Source of the DNA: Hyphomonadaceae bacterium
Lineage (GTDB): Bacteria; Pseudomonadota; Alphaproteobacteria; Caulobacterales; Hyphomonadaceae
Reading direction: 5' to 3'
Length of the DNA: 64,000 nucleotides
Assembly (NCBI GenBank): GCA_030697555.1
Contig: JAUYPV010000017.1
Coordinates: 1 to 64,000, forward strand
Part shown: one piece after another, positions 44,566 through 52,773 of the stretch
How the letters are laid out: each line of letters opens with the position of its first letter
Position numbering within the stretch: the first letter of the stretch is position 1
Position numbers and translations under genes: made by a program
Notes under the pieces: model-generated
Seen by the model: only the letters and a program-made list of their open reading frames with translations
Database searches by the model: none
What the model was told of the DNA's origin: nothing

Positions 44566-45260
44566 GGATCCTCATCGTCGAGGACGAAGCGACTGCCGCC
44601 CAGCGGCTCGAACGCCTCGCCACGGCGCATCTCGGGACGCGCCTGAAGGAGATCGTCCACGCCGAAACCGTCGAGCGTGGCCGCAGGGCGCTGGCCGCCT
44701 CGCGCTTCGATCTTGTCCTGCTCGACCTCGATCTCAATGGCGCCGACGGCTTCGACATCATCCGAGGGTCGGGCGACACGCCTCGCGTCGTCGTCGTCTC
44801 TGCCCGAACCGACCGCGCCATCGACGCCTTCGACAACGCCGTCATCGACTTCGTCGCAAAACCCGTAACGCAGGAGCGCCTCGCCCGCGCCCTCGATCGC
44901 GCGATGGAGGCCGCCTCGCCGGCCGGCGCCGCCGGCCCGAGCCTGGTCGTGCGCTCCGCCGGACGGATCCAGCTCGCGCCGCTGACGGACGTCATGCTGC
45001 TTTCAGGCGCCGGGGACTATGTCGAGGTCACACTCGCCGATGGCCGAAAACTGCTCCACGACGTGCGGCTCGACGATCTGGAGAAGCGATTGCCCGCATC
45101 GTGGCTGCGTGTGCATCGCTCGCACATCGTCAATTTGAAACACGTGCGCGGAACGAGAAAGGTGGCTGGCGGTCGCCACGTGGTTGAACTCCGCAACGGC
45201 GCGGAGATCCCGGTGAGTCGCCGGCGCGCGCCACAGGTCGTCGCCGCCCTAACATCCTAA
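44562..45260 (+). CDS. LytTR-family response regulator
   Basis: Encodes 232 residues. The receiver domain (1-120) has acidic residues EDE near the N-terminus, phospho-acceptor Asp55 (LVLLDLDLNG) and Lys in VAKPVT. The C-terminal LytTR DNA-binding domain (about 130-230) includes VMLLSGAGDYVEVTLADGRK and WLRVHRSHIVNLKHV. Its ATG overlaps the kinase stop (ATGA), so the two are co-translated. Likely targets include the direct repeat between the kinase gene and the S33 hydrolase gene. Its stop codon lies inside an 8-bp tandem repeat. Confidence 0.93.
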   Translation: MRILIVEDEATAAQRLERLATAHLGTRLKEIVHAETVERGRRALAASRFDLVLLDLDLNGADGFDIIRGSGDTPRVVVVSARTDRAIDAFDNAVIDFVAKPVTQERLARALDRAMEAASPAGAAGPSLVVRSAGRIQLAPLTDVMLLSGAGDYVEVTLADGRKLLHDVRLDDLEKRLPASWLRVHRSHIVNLKHVRGTRKVAGGRHVVELRNGAEIPVSRRRAPQVVAALTS

Positions 45261-45272
45261 CATCCTGACATC
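45249..45272. repeat. Three-unit 8-bp tandem repeat across the response-regulator stop codon
   Basis: CTAACATC, CTAACATC and CTGACATC follow each other at 45249-45256, 45257-45264 and 45265-45272. The regulator's TAA stop is in the second unit. Loss of one unit would give a TGA at the same codon, so slippage would not lengthen the protein. Confidence 0.85.
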
Positions 45273-45309
45273 TCAACCGTATTTGCAACTTAACTCGGAT
45301 CCCCAGGCC

Positions 45310-45334
45310 GGAACCCGACTCGCCATAAGCCGTT
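45310..45334 (+). promoter_or_regulatory. EcfG-type general-stress promoter for the 50-aa membrane protein
   Basis: GGAAC at 45310-45314, a 16-base spacer, then CGTT at 45331-45334 is an exact match to the alphaproteobacterial sigma-EcfG consensus. The start codon is at 45355, so the leader is very short and holds AGGAGG at 45343-45348. Confidence 0.8.
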
Positions 45335-45354
45335 TCCACGTCAGGAGGCTGGTT

Positions 45355-45507
45355 ATGGCAACTCGAAATGAGACAATCGACTCTTCCAACAGCGGTCCGG
45401 GAAAGACCGGTGGAGGGAACGTCTCCGGATTTCTCGGCATGGCCATCGCCGGGATCCTTTTGGTTGGAATGCTCTTCCTCCAGGCCAGCGCGGGATCGCT
45501 TCTCTAG
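45355..45507 (+). CDS. Small single-pass membrane protein (50 aa)
   Basis: A 50-residue protein with a polar Ser/Gly/Asn-rich N-terminus (1-23) and one membrane helix (about 25-46, GFLGMAIAGILLVGMLFLQA). A perfect AGGAGG lies 6 bases before the ATG and a perfect EcfG-type promoter lies just upstream, so expression under stress is well supported. Family unrecognised; many stress-induced small membrane proteins in alphaproteobacteria look like this. It is followed by a 242-base gap that contains the 14-bp palindrome GCCGCTGCAGCGGC (45535-45548). Confidence 0.8.
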   Translation: MATRNETIDSSNSGPGKTGGGNVSGFLGMAIAGILLVGMLFLQASAGSLL

Positions 45508-45687
45508 CGCCTAGTCAAAGCGCGAGCGGATACAGCCGCTGCAGCGGCGGCAAGAGAAAGTCCGAGCCTCAGTTTGGGATTTCGCGAAACCGTCAGTATC
45601 ACCGCATCGCGCCGCATGACACATCTCCCCCGCGTGAAATCATGGAATACGCGGACACAGCATCCGGTTCCATCCATTCTCACATCG

Positions 45688-45713
45688 GGAACCCTGGTCG
45701 CAGCACAACCGTA
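45688..45713 (+). promoter_or_regulatory. EcfG-type promoter for the 86-aa stress-type protein
   Basis: GGAAC at 45688-45692, a 17-base spacer, and CGTA at 45710-45713, one mismatch in the -10 element. The start codon is 37 bases downstream of the -10 element. Confidence 0.65.
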
Positions 45714-45749
45714 CTGCCGGTGTGGCGTGGGAAGATCACGGAGACCGCA

Positions 45750-46010
45750 ATGAGTTCGGCAACCCCCATTACCAACCACAAGGAAATCCGTCGCTGGGTC
45801 GAAGAGAACAACGGCCGCCCCGCTTGCGTGAAGGGCACCGGCAAGGGCGATGACCCGGGAATGCTGCGCATCGACTTTGATGACAAAGACGCAACGCTCA
45901 ACGAGATCGCATGGGAAAAATGGTTCGAGTGGTTCGACAAGAACGAGCTTGCGCTGCTTCGTTCCGACGAAACGCGCTTCAACAAGCTCGTCAGCCGAAA
46001 GCCGCATTAA
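45750..46010 (+). CDS. Small acidic protein of a conserved stress-associated type
   Basis: An 86-residue soluble protein. The run RRWVEENNGRPACVKGTGKG followed by DDPGMLRIDF and WEKWFEWFDKNELALL matches a small conserved family often mislabelled as a glucan branching enzyme fragment; it has no known activity. GGAG lies 6 bases before the ATG at 45750. An EcfG-type promoter just upstream points to general-stress control. It is cytoplasmic, with no signal peptide. Neighbours on both sides also have EcfG-type promoters. Confidence 0.82.
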   Translation: MSSATPITNHKEIRRWVEENNGRPACVKGTGKGDDPGMLRIDFDDKDATLNEIAWEKWFEWFDKNELALLRSDETRFNKLVSRKPH

Positions 46011-46017
46011 CCGAGGC

Positions 46018-46042
46018 GGAACAGAGACAGGGTGGCGGCGTT
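46018..46042 (+). promoter_or_regulatory. EcfG-type promoter for the DUF4142 lipoprotein
   Basis: GGAAC at 46018-46022, a 16-base spacer and CGTT at 46039-46042 give an exact sigma-EcfG consensus. It starts 7 bases after the preceding gene's stop codon and lies 58 bases before the ATG at 46101. Confidence 0.8.
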
Positions 46043-46100
46043 CCTTCCGCGCCGGCGGCGCCCGTGACGGACGCCTCTTTGTGCTTGTTGGGAGGACATC

Positions 46101-46700
46101 ATGCCCCACCACCTTCGCCTCACTTTCCTGGCCGCTACGGCCGCCCTCGCTTTCGCCGCATGCTCGCCCGAGAACCCGGCTTCTGAAGCCACCACAACGC
46201 CGGTGACCACGCCTGACGGCTCCACGACGATTGTCGCCGAGGCTGATGGCGCCACGAAGAATTATGTCGAGAAAGCCACCATCGGCGACATGTTCGAAAT
46301 CGAAGCCAGCAAGATCGCTCTCGATCGCTCCAAGGTTCAGCCAGTGAAAGACTTCGCCCAGATGATGATCGACGCCCACACGGCGACGAGCAGGGAGATG
46401 AGCGGCCTCGCCACCGCGGCCGGCGTCATGGCGCCGAGTGCGCTCGACAACGACCACACCGCCAAGCTCGAAGAACTTCGCACCGCCAGCCTGCAGGACT
46501 TCGATGACAAGTACATCGACCAGCAGACCGCGGCCCACTCCGCGGCGCTGGACCTGTACAAGGATTACGCCAACAACGGCAAGGACGCCGCCCTCCAGGC
46601 CTTCGCGGCCAAGGTCGCGCCCACCATCGACTCCCACCTCCTGGCGGTGAAAGCGCTCGACAAGTCGCCAGCTGACGACGTCACCAAACCGACCAACTAG
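46101..46700 (+). CDS. DUF4142-domain lipoprotein
   Basis: A 199-residue exported protein. The lipobox is FAAC (Cys21). Residues ~50-190 form the ferritin-like DUF4142 helical bundle (YVEKATIGDMFEIEASKIAL, VKDFAQMMIDAHTATSREM, YIDQQTAAHSAALDLYKDYA). The family is periplasmic or envelope-bound and often stress-induced; its activity is not known. GGGAGGAC precedes the ATG. A perfect EcfG-type promoter lies upstream and a strong hairpin terminator follows. Confidence 0.9.
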   Translation: MPHHLRLTFLAATAALAFAACSPENPASEATTTPVTTPDGSTTIVAEADGATKNYVEKATIGDMFEIEASKIALDRSKVQPVKDFAQMMIDAHTATSREMSGLATAAGVMAPSALDNDHTAKLEELRTASLQDFDDKYIDQQTAAHSAALDLYKDYANNGKDAALQAFAAKVAPTIDSHLLAVKALDKSPADDVTKPTN

Positions 46701-46743
46701 GCTGAAGACAGAAGCGCGCGAGGAGCCTGACTCCCCGCGTTGG

Positions 46744-46779
46744 AAGGCCTGGAAGCAATCCCCCCTGCTTCCGGGCCTT
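46744..46779 (+). terminator. Hairpin terminator after the DUF4142 gene
   Basis: A 14-bp stem (46744-46757 with 46766-46779, one G-U pair) around an 8-base loop lies 43 bases after the stop codon. The T-run that follows is weak. It separates the stress genes from the polysaccharide locus. Confidence 0.7.
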
Positions 46780-46833
46780 CGCTTTGCCCGGGCGCGGCCT
46801 AATTCAACACCGGTAGCGTTCCAGGCGAAACCC

Positions 46834-47778
46834 ATGGCCAGACAGCTTTTCAGATACGTCGCGCTGGCCGGAGCTGCGCTCACGATCATCGTCATTGGCG
46901 CGGCCGCAATCGCCCAGCGGAGCGACGGGCCGCCAGTCCAGCGCCCCGGCGTCGAAGGCTTCCGTCCCGAAGCCTTCACCCCATTCGAGGAGGACCTGCT
47001 CGCTCGCGCCAGCGCCAGGGGCGCCGTGCACGAGAATGAATCCCCACCACCTGCCGACAACAACGCCCGCGGCCTCATCCTCGACCAGGGCGACGCCGCC
47101 ATCGTCAATCTCTCGGTCTGGCGCCGCAAATACGGAGTATCGCTCGACGGCACGGGTGAAGTCCTGATCAAGAACTTCACCTTCACCGACCGCCGCTCGA
47201 TGGACATCTATGGCAGCGGCCTGATCATGGGCGGCAAGAAAGGCACCCGCGGCGAAACCTGGCTCAGTAATGCCTGGATCGATCTAAAGGGCGCCGGCCC
47301 CAATCCCGACTACAAACGCGCCAACAACGAGGCGATCACGGTCGAACGGGGCAATAAGCCGCTCAACATCCGCCGCGCCGTCCTGATCGGCGGCGAGGAA
47401 TCCGGCATCGACAACAAGGGCGACGTCCGCCTGGACGCCTCCTTCGTCGCCTCCGGCCACCGCCCGATCCGCATCTGGAACGGCGGCAGCCTCGTCATCG
47501 CAAACTCGACCGTTCTCGCCTATCCGGACTTCGCCGGCTTCTGGTTCGGCGGCGGCGAGGGCATTGCGCGACTGGACTATTACAACTGCAAATTCGGCCG
47601 CATCGGCGACCGGCCCGAGCAGCTTACCAGCCGCCTGCCCGACTGGATGGTCGCGAAGGACGAGGACGATCCTGTGGACGTCCGCATCACCCGCCTCATC
47701 CGCGACCCGTTCGACAGAGGCCGAAACAGCTTCTGGATCCGCACCGAAACTCCCACTCCATCCGGATATCTTCGCTGA
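46834..47778 (+). CDS. Exported right-handed beta-helix protein at the start of the polysaccharide locus
   Basis: Encodes 314 residues. An N-terminal signal or anchor helix spans about 8-28. Residues ~85-260 form short repeating strands of a right-handed parallel beta-helix (for example GVSLDGTGEVLIKNFTFT, KPLNIRRAVLIGGEESGIDN, GGSLVIANSTVLA). It is clearly homologous to the beta-helix lipoprotein at the other end of the locus. Such folds serve polysaccharide lyases and C5-epimerases, but no catalytic signature was recognised. Its TGA overlaps the ATG of the next glycosyltransferase. Confidence 0.78.
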   Translation: MARQLFRYVALAGAALTIIVIGAAAIAQRSDGPPVQRPGVEGFRPEAFTPFEEDLLARASARGAVHENESPPPADNNARGLILDQGDAAIVNLSVWRRKYGVSLDGTGEVLIKNFTFTDRRSMDIYGSGLIMGGKKGTRGETWLSNAWIDLKGAGPNPDYKRANNEAITVERGNKPLNIRRAVLIGGEESGIDNKGDVRLDASFVASGHRPIRIWNGGSLVIANSTVLAYPDFAGFWFGGGEGIARLDYYNCKFGRIGDRPEQLTSRLPDWMVAKDEDDPVDVRITRLIRDPFDRGRNSFWIRTETPTPSGYLR

Positions 47779-49007
47779 TGAGCAAGGCCGTCATCCTGCC
47801 GTTCCCCGCAACACCGACAACGCGCCGGCGCATAGCCTTCGTCATCAATTCGCTCGGCCCCGGCGGCGCCGAGCGAGTTTTGGACAACATCCTTCACACG
47901 GCGCCCGAGGGCGAATGGGAGTGCCATCTCATCCTGCTTGACCAGGAGCACGAACACCGCACCCCGCCCGATTTCGTCACCATCCACAGGCTCGATTGCC
48001 GCCTCCATCTTCTTCCGTCCGTCCGCCAGTTGCGCGAGCGCCTGCTCGCCATCCGCCCCGATCTCGTTGTCTCTTTCCTGGTCCGCGCCAACATCGCCGC
48101 CATCATCGCCTCGCGCGCCATCGGCGCGCCTTGCATCATCAGCGAGCGCTCCCATCTCACCACCCACTTCGCCGAGCGTCACCGCGGCTTGCAGCTTGCC
48201 GCCGCCTCGCTCGCCTCCCGTCTCGCCTACCCTCGCGCCCACCACGTGATCGCCGTGTCGGAGGGGGTACGCGCCGATCTCATCCAGAACTTTGGCGTCA
48301 TGCCGCACCTGTCTGCCAGCATTCCCAACCCTTACGACCTCGAAGGCATCGCCCATGCGGCCGAGGCCGCGCCAGAATTCCCCCTGCCCGACCGCTTCAT
48401 GGTCAGCGCCGGCCGCCTCGTCGGCGCCAAGGGCTTTGACGACCTGATCAGGGCCTACGCCATCGCCCAACCACCCATTCCACTGGTCATCCTCGGCGAG
48501 GGCGCCGAGCGGCCCTACCTGACATCCCTGATCGCATCGCTTGGCCTGCAAGACCGGATCCTGCTGCCCGGCTATGCAAAGAACCCATTCGCCATCGTCG
48601 GCCGCGCCGAGATGTTCGTCTCCGCCTCGCATTGCGAAGGCTTCCCGAACGCCATGGCCGAAGCAATGGCGCTGGGCCTTCCCGTAGTCGCCACTGACTG
48701 TCCGTCGGGGCCTGCGGAAATCCTCGCCGGCGTCGAGACAACAGGCTCAAACGGCATCGTCGAAGCCGATCACGGCATTCTCGTACCCGTCCGCGAGCCG
48801 GCGATGTTCGCCCGCGCCATCACGCTGATGTCCGACCCGAAACGCCGCCAGCACTACGCCGCCATGGCCCGCCGCCGCGTGGACGACTACCGCATCCACG
48901 GCATCACCACTCGCTACTGGAAAACCTTCGCCGACGTGCTCGACCGCCGCCCTGTCAGTGCACCGCAGCCCGGACCTCCGCCGGTGGCCGGGCGCGAGAC
49001 TGCCTGA
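47778..49007 (+). CDS. GT4-family glycosyltransferase
   Basis: A 409-residue GT-B enzyme. The acceptor-side motif INSLGPGGAERVLDNI is at about 23-38; the donor-side signatures are SAGRLVGAKGFDDLIRAY and SASHCEGFPNAMAEAMALGLPVVAT, with the EX7E-type glutamates. It transfers a sugar from a nucleotide-sugar to the growing polysaccharide at the cytoplasmic face. The start ATG overlaps the beta-helix stop (TGATG). Its 3' end overlaps the next, oppositely oriented glycosyltransferase by 53 bases. Confidence 0.9.
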   Translation: MSKAVILPFPATPTTRRRIAFVINSLGPGGAERVLDNILHTAPEGEWECHLILLDQEHEHRTPPDFVTIHRLDCRLHLLPSVRQLRERLLAIRPDLVVSFLVRANIAAIIASRAIGAPCIISERSHLTTHFAERHRGLQLAAASLASRLAYPRAHHVIAVSEGVRADLIQNFGVMPHLSASIPNPYDLEGIAHAAEAAPEFPLPDRFMVSAGRLVGAKGFDDLIRAYAIAQPPIPLVILGEGAERPYLTSLIASLGLQDRILLPGYAKNPFAIVGRAEMFVSASHCEGFPNAMAEAMALGLPVVATDCPSGPAEILAGVETTGSNGIVEADHGILVPVREPAMFARAITLMSDPKRRQHYAAMARRRVDDYRIHGITTRYWKTFADVLDRRPVSAPQPGPPPVAGRETA

Positions 49008-50091
49008 CGATGATCTCGCGGTGGCGGCTCGCGATCGTCTCCCAGTCATTCTCCTTCAGGATCTCCGCCCGCCGCGTGCAGCGAAGCGTCTCGAACCCGC
49101 CCGCATCCAGCCGCGCCGCCAGCGCGTCCACATCCTTGCATGCGAAATAGGACGAAGCATCGAGCCCCACTTCGCGGTGCGCCGGAATGTCCGACACCAG
49201 GATCGGCGTATCCGCCGCCAGCGCCTCAAGCACGACAATGGGAAACCCTTCGAGGTGTGAGGGGTGCAGGAACAACCCGGCATTGCGATAAAGCATCCGG
49301 ATTTCGTTCGACGGCCGCGCCCCAAGGAACATCACGTCCTTCGTAGCAGACCGCATCAGCTCTTGCGCGAAGACGTCATCGGGCAGCGCGCCGCCCGCTA
49401 TCACCAGCTTCATACCCGCCGGTCGCGCCTTCTCGAAAGCGCGCACCGCATCCGGGAAACCTTTGGCGGGATCGAGCCGTCCTACGCACAGGATGTACTT
49501 GCCCGGCTCGAGTCCACATTTTTCGAGCAGGTTCCCGGCCGAGCTCGCGCCCGATGCTGGCGGAGCGCCGTTGCGGATCGTGACAAAGCGTTGCCTGGCC
49601 ATCGGAAAACGCTCGCCGAGGCTCGTCTCGATCGCACTCGAAACGCAGATCACCTCGTTTGCGAACCGGGCCATCATCCACTCGCCGGCGGTCAGGAACC
49701 AGCGCCCGAACCTTCCCCACTTCGACCGCTTGTAGTCCTGCGAATGGTGCGTTCCGATTACGCGGAACCCGAGCAGCCGCGCCAGCGGCGTGAAGAACCC
49801 CGGTCCCACGGCGTGCAGGTGAATCACGTCCGGATGCAGAAACAGCCGTGCATAGAGAATGGCCAGCGGCGTATGGATCAGCGCTTCCAGCGTCTTGTGC
49901 TTCGGCGCCCAGAGCGTGACGACGCGCACGTTTCCGTAGTGGCCGCTGCGCACATAGCCGCTTCGTCCCACGACAACGATCTCGAGCTTGTCATCAAGCT
50001 TCGCCAATCGCGGATAGAGATGTTCGCAATGGGTCTCGACCCCACCCATGACATCCGGGATGCCACGCAGCCCGATCGCGCAGATTCTCAT
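48955..50091 (-). CDS. GT4-family glycosyltransferase
   Basis: A 378-residue GT-B enzyme. The N-terminus RICAIGLRGIPDVMGGVETH and HLHAVGPGFFTPLARL are typical of Wca/Gum-type GT4 enzymes, followed by ILCVGRLDPAKGFPDAVRAF and FLHPSHLEGFPIVVLEALA. The ATG at 50091 was chosen because it begins the first beta-strand; the ribosome-binding site is weak. The gene is opposite in direction to both neighbours and overlaps the 3' end of the previous one by 53 bases. Confidence 0.88.
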   Translation of the reverse strand: MRICAIGLRGIPDVMGGVETHCEHLYPRLAKLDDKLEIVVVGRSGYVRSGHYGNVRVVTLWAPKHKTLEALIHTPLAILYARLFLHPDVIHLHAVGPGFFTPLARLLGFRVIGTHHSQDYKRSKWGRFGRWFLTAGEWMMARFANEVICVSSAIETSLGERFPMARQRFVTIRNGAPPASGASSAGNLLEKCGLEPGKYILCVGRLDPAKGFPDAVRAFEKARPAGMKLVIAGGALPDDVFAQELMRSATKDVMFLGARPSNEIRMLYRNAGLFLHPSHLEGFPIVVLEALAADTPILVSDIPAHREVGLDASSYFACKDVDALAARLDAGGFETLRCTRRAEILKENDWETIASRHREIIVRQSRARPPAEVRAAVH

Positions 50092-50211
50092 ATATTGGTC
50101 CGTTCCGCTCTGCACACGAACTAGTGCGCGGACGAGCCGGGGAAACGGGGCGGCCTATATTCCTGCAGCGAGTGTGCGCTTGAAGACGCGCACGGCGGAG
50201 AAACTGGGCAG

Positions 50212-51360
50212 ATGGTCGAGCGCGTACTCTTTCCTTTCCGGGGTTCCCAGATCGGCGGCAGCCACGTCGCCACCTTTACGCTCGCCCGTGCGCTCCAGCA
50301 GGCGGGAATCGAATGCGTCGTCATCTGCCCCGATGGCACGATGATCATGGACGAAGCGAAAAAGGCCGGTCTGCGCGTGGTTTCCTCGGGCGAGACGCCA
50401 ACCGGCCGCAACAACCCAATCACCGATTTCAGCCGCGTTTCCGCCCGTCGCCGCGTCCTGGAAGGTGAATTCCGGGAAAGCTGCGTCATGCATTGCAACG
50501 ACATCAACTCGTTGCGCGCCTGGGGCCTGCCTGCGCGTCTTTCGGGCATTGGCGTGGTCTACCATCATCACGCCCTCAACCGGCTGTGGTGGCCGCCGCA
50601 CCTGCTTTCCCTTGGCTATGCCAACGAAGTGCTCTGCATTTCCGACGTCACGATGAACGCGATAAAGGCGTGGCGGTCCAATCCGGTGAAAGAACTCAAC
50701 CCCTTTGAGCTCGACCCCAACTATGATCGGGATACCGCCCGCCAGGCCCTGCTCCATGAATTCGGCTGGCGTCCGGACGCCCGCATTATCGGGTGGATCG
50801 GCAATTTCTGGGCCCGCAAACGCCCCGATTTCTTCCTCCGGGTTGCTGCCGAACTCTACCGCCGCGACCCCAAATGCCGCTTCATCATGTTCGGACGCGA
50901 TGGCGATTTCTCGGTCGCCGAGGTCAAGCAGATGGCCATAGAATACGCGGTCGACGAGGTCACGGCCGTTCCCGGCTTCCGTCTGCCTGTCGAAACAAAC
51001 CTTGCCCCGCTCGACCTCCTGTTGGCGCCGGCGCCGACAGAGCCTTTCGGCCGCGCGCTGGTCGAAGCGATCATCCTGAGCACGCCGGTCGTCGCCACAC
51101 GCGGCGCCGGCCACAGCGAAATCATCGGCGCGTGGGGCGGCGGCCTGCTCAGCAACGAAACCGATACGCCGGCCGAGGCCGCCAGCCTCTGCCTGGAGGT
51201 GCTGGCAGAGCCTGACCGCTACCGCCTCTCCGACGCCGCCCGCCACGCGCTGGCGGAAGACGTGACGCCGCAAGCCCACGCGCGCCGTGTTCTCAGTGTC
51301 TATGAGCGCGCCGCACGCACGCCCCATCAGGCGCCCGAGCGCGTGCGGGCGGCCCACTAG
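50212..51360 (+). CDS. GT4-family glycosyltransferase
   Basis: A 382-residue GT-B enzyme. VLFPFRGSQIGGSHVATFTL opens the acceptor domain, GWIGNFWARKRPDFFLRVA the donor domain, and APTEPFGRALVEAIILSTPVVATRG is the sugar-nucleotide site. No signal peptide or membrane segment. It is divergent from the preceding glycosyltransferase and convergent with the polymerase gene 12 bases away. Donor and acceptor cannot be read from the sequence. Confidence 0.88.
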   Translation: MVERVLFPFRGSQIGGSHVATFTLARALQQAGIECVVICPDGTMIMDEAKKAGLRVVSSGETPTGRNNPITDFSRVSARRRVLEGEFRESCVMHCNDINSLRAWGLPARLSGIGVVYHHHALNRLWWPPHLLSLGYANEVLCISDVTMNAIKAWRSNPVKELNPFELDPNYDRDTARQALLHEFGWRPDARIIGWIGNFWARKRPDFFLRVAAELYRRDPKCRFIMFGRDGDFSVAEVKQMAIEYAVDEVTAVPGFRLPVETNLAPLDLLLAPAPTEPFGRALVEAIILSTPVVATRGAGHSEIIGAWGGGLLSNETDTPAEAASLCLEVLAEPDRYRLSDAARHALAEDVTPQAHARRVLSVYERAARTPHQAPERVRAAH

Positions 51361-51372
51361 GCAAAACGCTCG

Positions 51373-52773
51373 TCAGGCCTGGGATTTATCCAGTTCCGGC
51401 GGCCGCGCCGGATCCTTCCACCAGTCAGGCGTCTTCGTCATCTTCGGCGGCGGCGTGTAGTGCCGGATCATCGGTTTGCGCACGCGCGATGGCGACATGC
51501 AGACCGTGTAGCCGCATAGCACGCCATAGAGGATCAGCCCCTCGATCTGCCAGAACGGCATGGTCGCCATGTTGAGCAGGAAGAAGCCGATATGCACGCA
51601 CACCAGCTGGCCCCGCAGCGCCCAGTCCCTGATGCTTAGCGCCCGCCCCAGCATCGCCAGCCAGACGAGGACGATCAGCGTCGCCCCGACCAGCCCGAAC
51701 TCGTAGAGATACGAAACGATCGTGTTGTGCGCATAGACGCCGAACGGCTCGACCCACGAGTCAGGCCCATGTCCCAGCAGCAGGGTCTTGTCATCGCCGG
51801 CGCCATAGCCCTCCAGATACCGGTTCCAGATATAGAGCCGTCCCGACAGCAGCTTCTGGTCAGCAACCGTGAACTCTTCGGTGGGCCGGATCAGATCGTC
51901 GGTTTCGCCGGCCGCTATCGCGACATCGTTCAAACGCTCGGCCAGCAGGACGTTGGCCGCGACGAACCCGCCCGCCATCACGATGAACCCGACCAGGCTG
52001 ATAAGGATCCGCCGAGCAGGTTTTGCCGCCCGCGCCGCGCCGAAAACGAAGTATCCGAAGGCGATCGGCGCAATAGCGATGAACGACGTGCGGTAGTTAG
52101 CTGCGAAAATGCCCGCGAGACAAACAACCAGCAGGAACAGGCGAACAACAGGATTGAGCTTCGGCGCCAGGCTGGCGACGGCAAAGCAAGTCACCAGCAC
52201 GATTGAGAACGCCGCCTCGTGATTATAGCCGCCAATGAAGCTGATCGACCCGTCGTTTTCGCCCGCCTTGCCTACGCCCAGTCCGATCGACAGCGCCTGG
52301 TAGACCAGGGGCGGCGCGAACGCCCACAGCAGCAGCCCGAGAATGCGGATGTCGCCGTCGCGGCGGATGCAATCCTGCACCGCCAGCATGACGATCAGGA
52401 AATATCCCCACTTGAGAACGGTCTCGATCATCGGCTCGACAGCGCCGTTCATCAGGCCGCTCGCCATCACCACTGCGATCAGCGACAGGATGATCGGGTA
52501 GCGGCCTAGGTCGCCGATCTGCCTGCGAAGGACGAAAGCCCCCACGCAGCACACGGCCAGCGATCCCAGCGCATTGATGCTCACGCCGCCGAACGAGATG
52601 TAGGTTATCTCATGATAAGCCTGCATCACGTAGCGCAGCCACACGATGCTGATCAGCAGACGCCCCGACGCGTGCGGCGTCTTCATGACAGCGCGAATGA
52701 GCAGGATGAACAGGATCAGGGTCGCCGGATGGAGGGCATAGGACGGCAGTGCGCGGGAAGCCTCCTCCAGCAT
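51373..52773 (-). CDS. O-antigen ligase / Wzy-like polysaccharide polymerase
   Basis: A 466-residue integral membrane protein with about 11-12 helices. A large extracytoplasmic loop (residues ~275-345) contains SGRLYIWNRYLEGYGAG and LLGHGPDSWVE followed by AHNTIVSYLYEFGLVG, the pattern of Wzy/WaaL-type enzymes. It would polymerise repeat units in the periplasm. The C-terminal ~50 residues are a charged, Pro-rich cytoplasmic tail. The ATG at 52773 is preferred; a TTG at 52812 is an alternative. It diverges from the wzc-like gene. Confidence 0.85.
   Translation of the reverse strand: MLEEASRALPSYALHPATLILFILLIRAVMKTPHASGRLLISIVWLRYVMQAYHEITYISFGGVSINALGSLAVCCVGAFVLRRQIGDLGRYPIILSLIAVVMASGLMNGAVEPMIETVLKWGYFLIVMLAVQDCIRRDGDIRILGLLLWAFAPPLVYQALSIGLGVGKAGENDGSISFIGGYNHEAAFSIVLVTCFAVASLAPKLNPVVRLFLLVVCLAGIFAANYRTSFIAIAPIAFGYFVFGAARAAKPARRILISLVGFIVMAGGFVAANVLLAERLNDVAIAAGETDDLIRPTEEFTVADQKLLSGRLYIWNRYLEGYGAGDDKTLLLGHGPDSWVEPFGVYAHNTIVSYLYEFGLVGATLIVLVWLAMLGRALSIRDWALRGQLVCVHIGFFLLNMATMPFWQIEGLILYGVLCGYTVCMSPSRVRKPMIRHYTPPPKMTKTPDWWKDPARPPELDKSQA

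Noticed and set aside
45504-47207. A 567-codon open frame on the minus strand
   Set aside because: It lies opposite two well-supported plus-strand genes with EcfG promoters and signals, has no family likeness, and is Arg/Val-rich as antisense frames in GC-rich DNA are.
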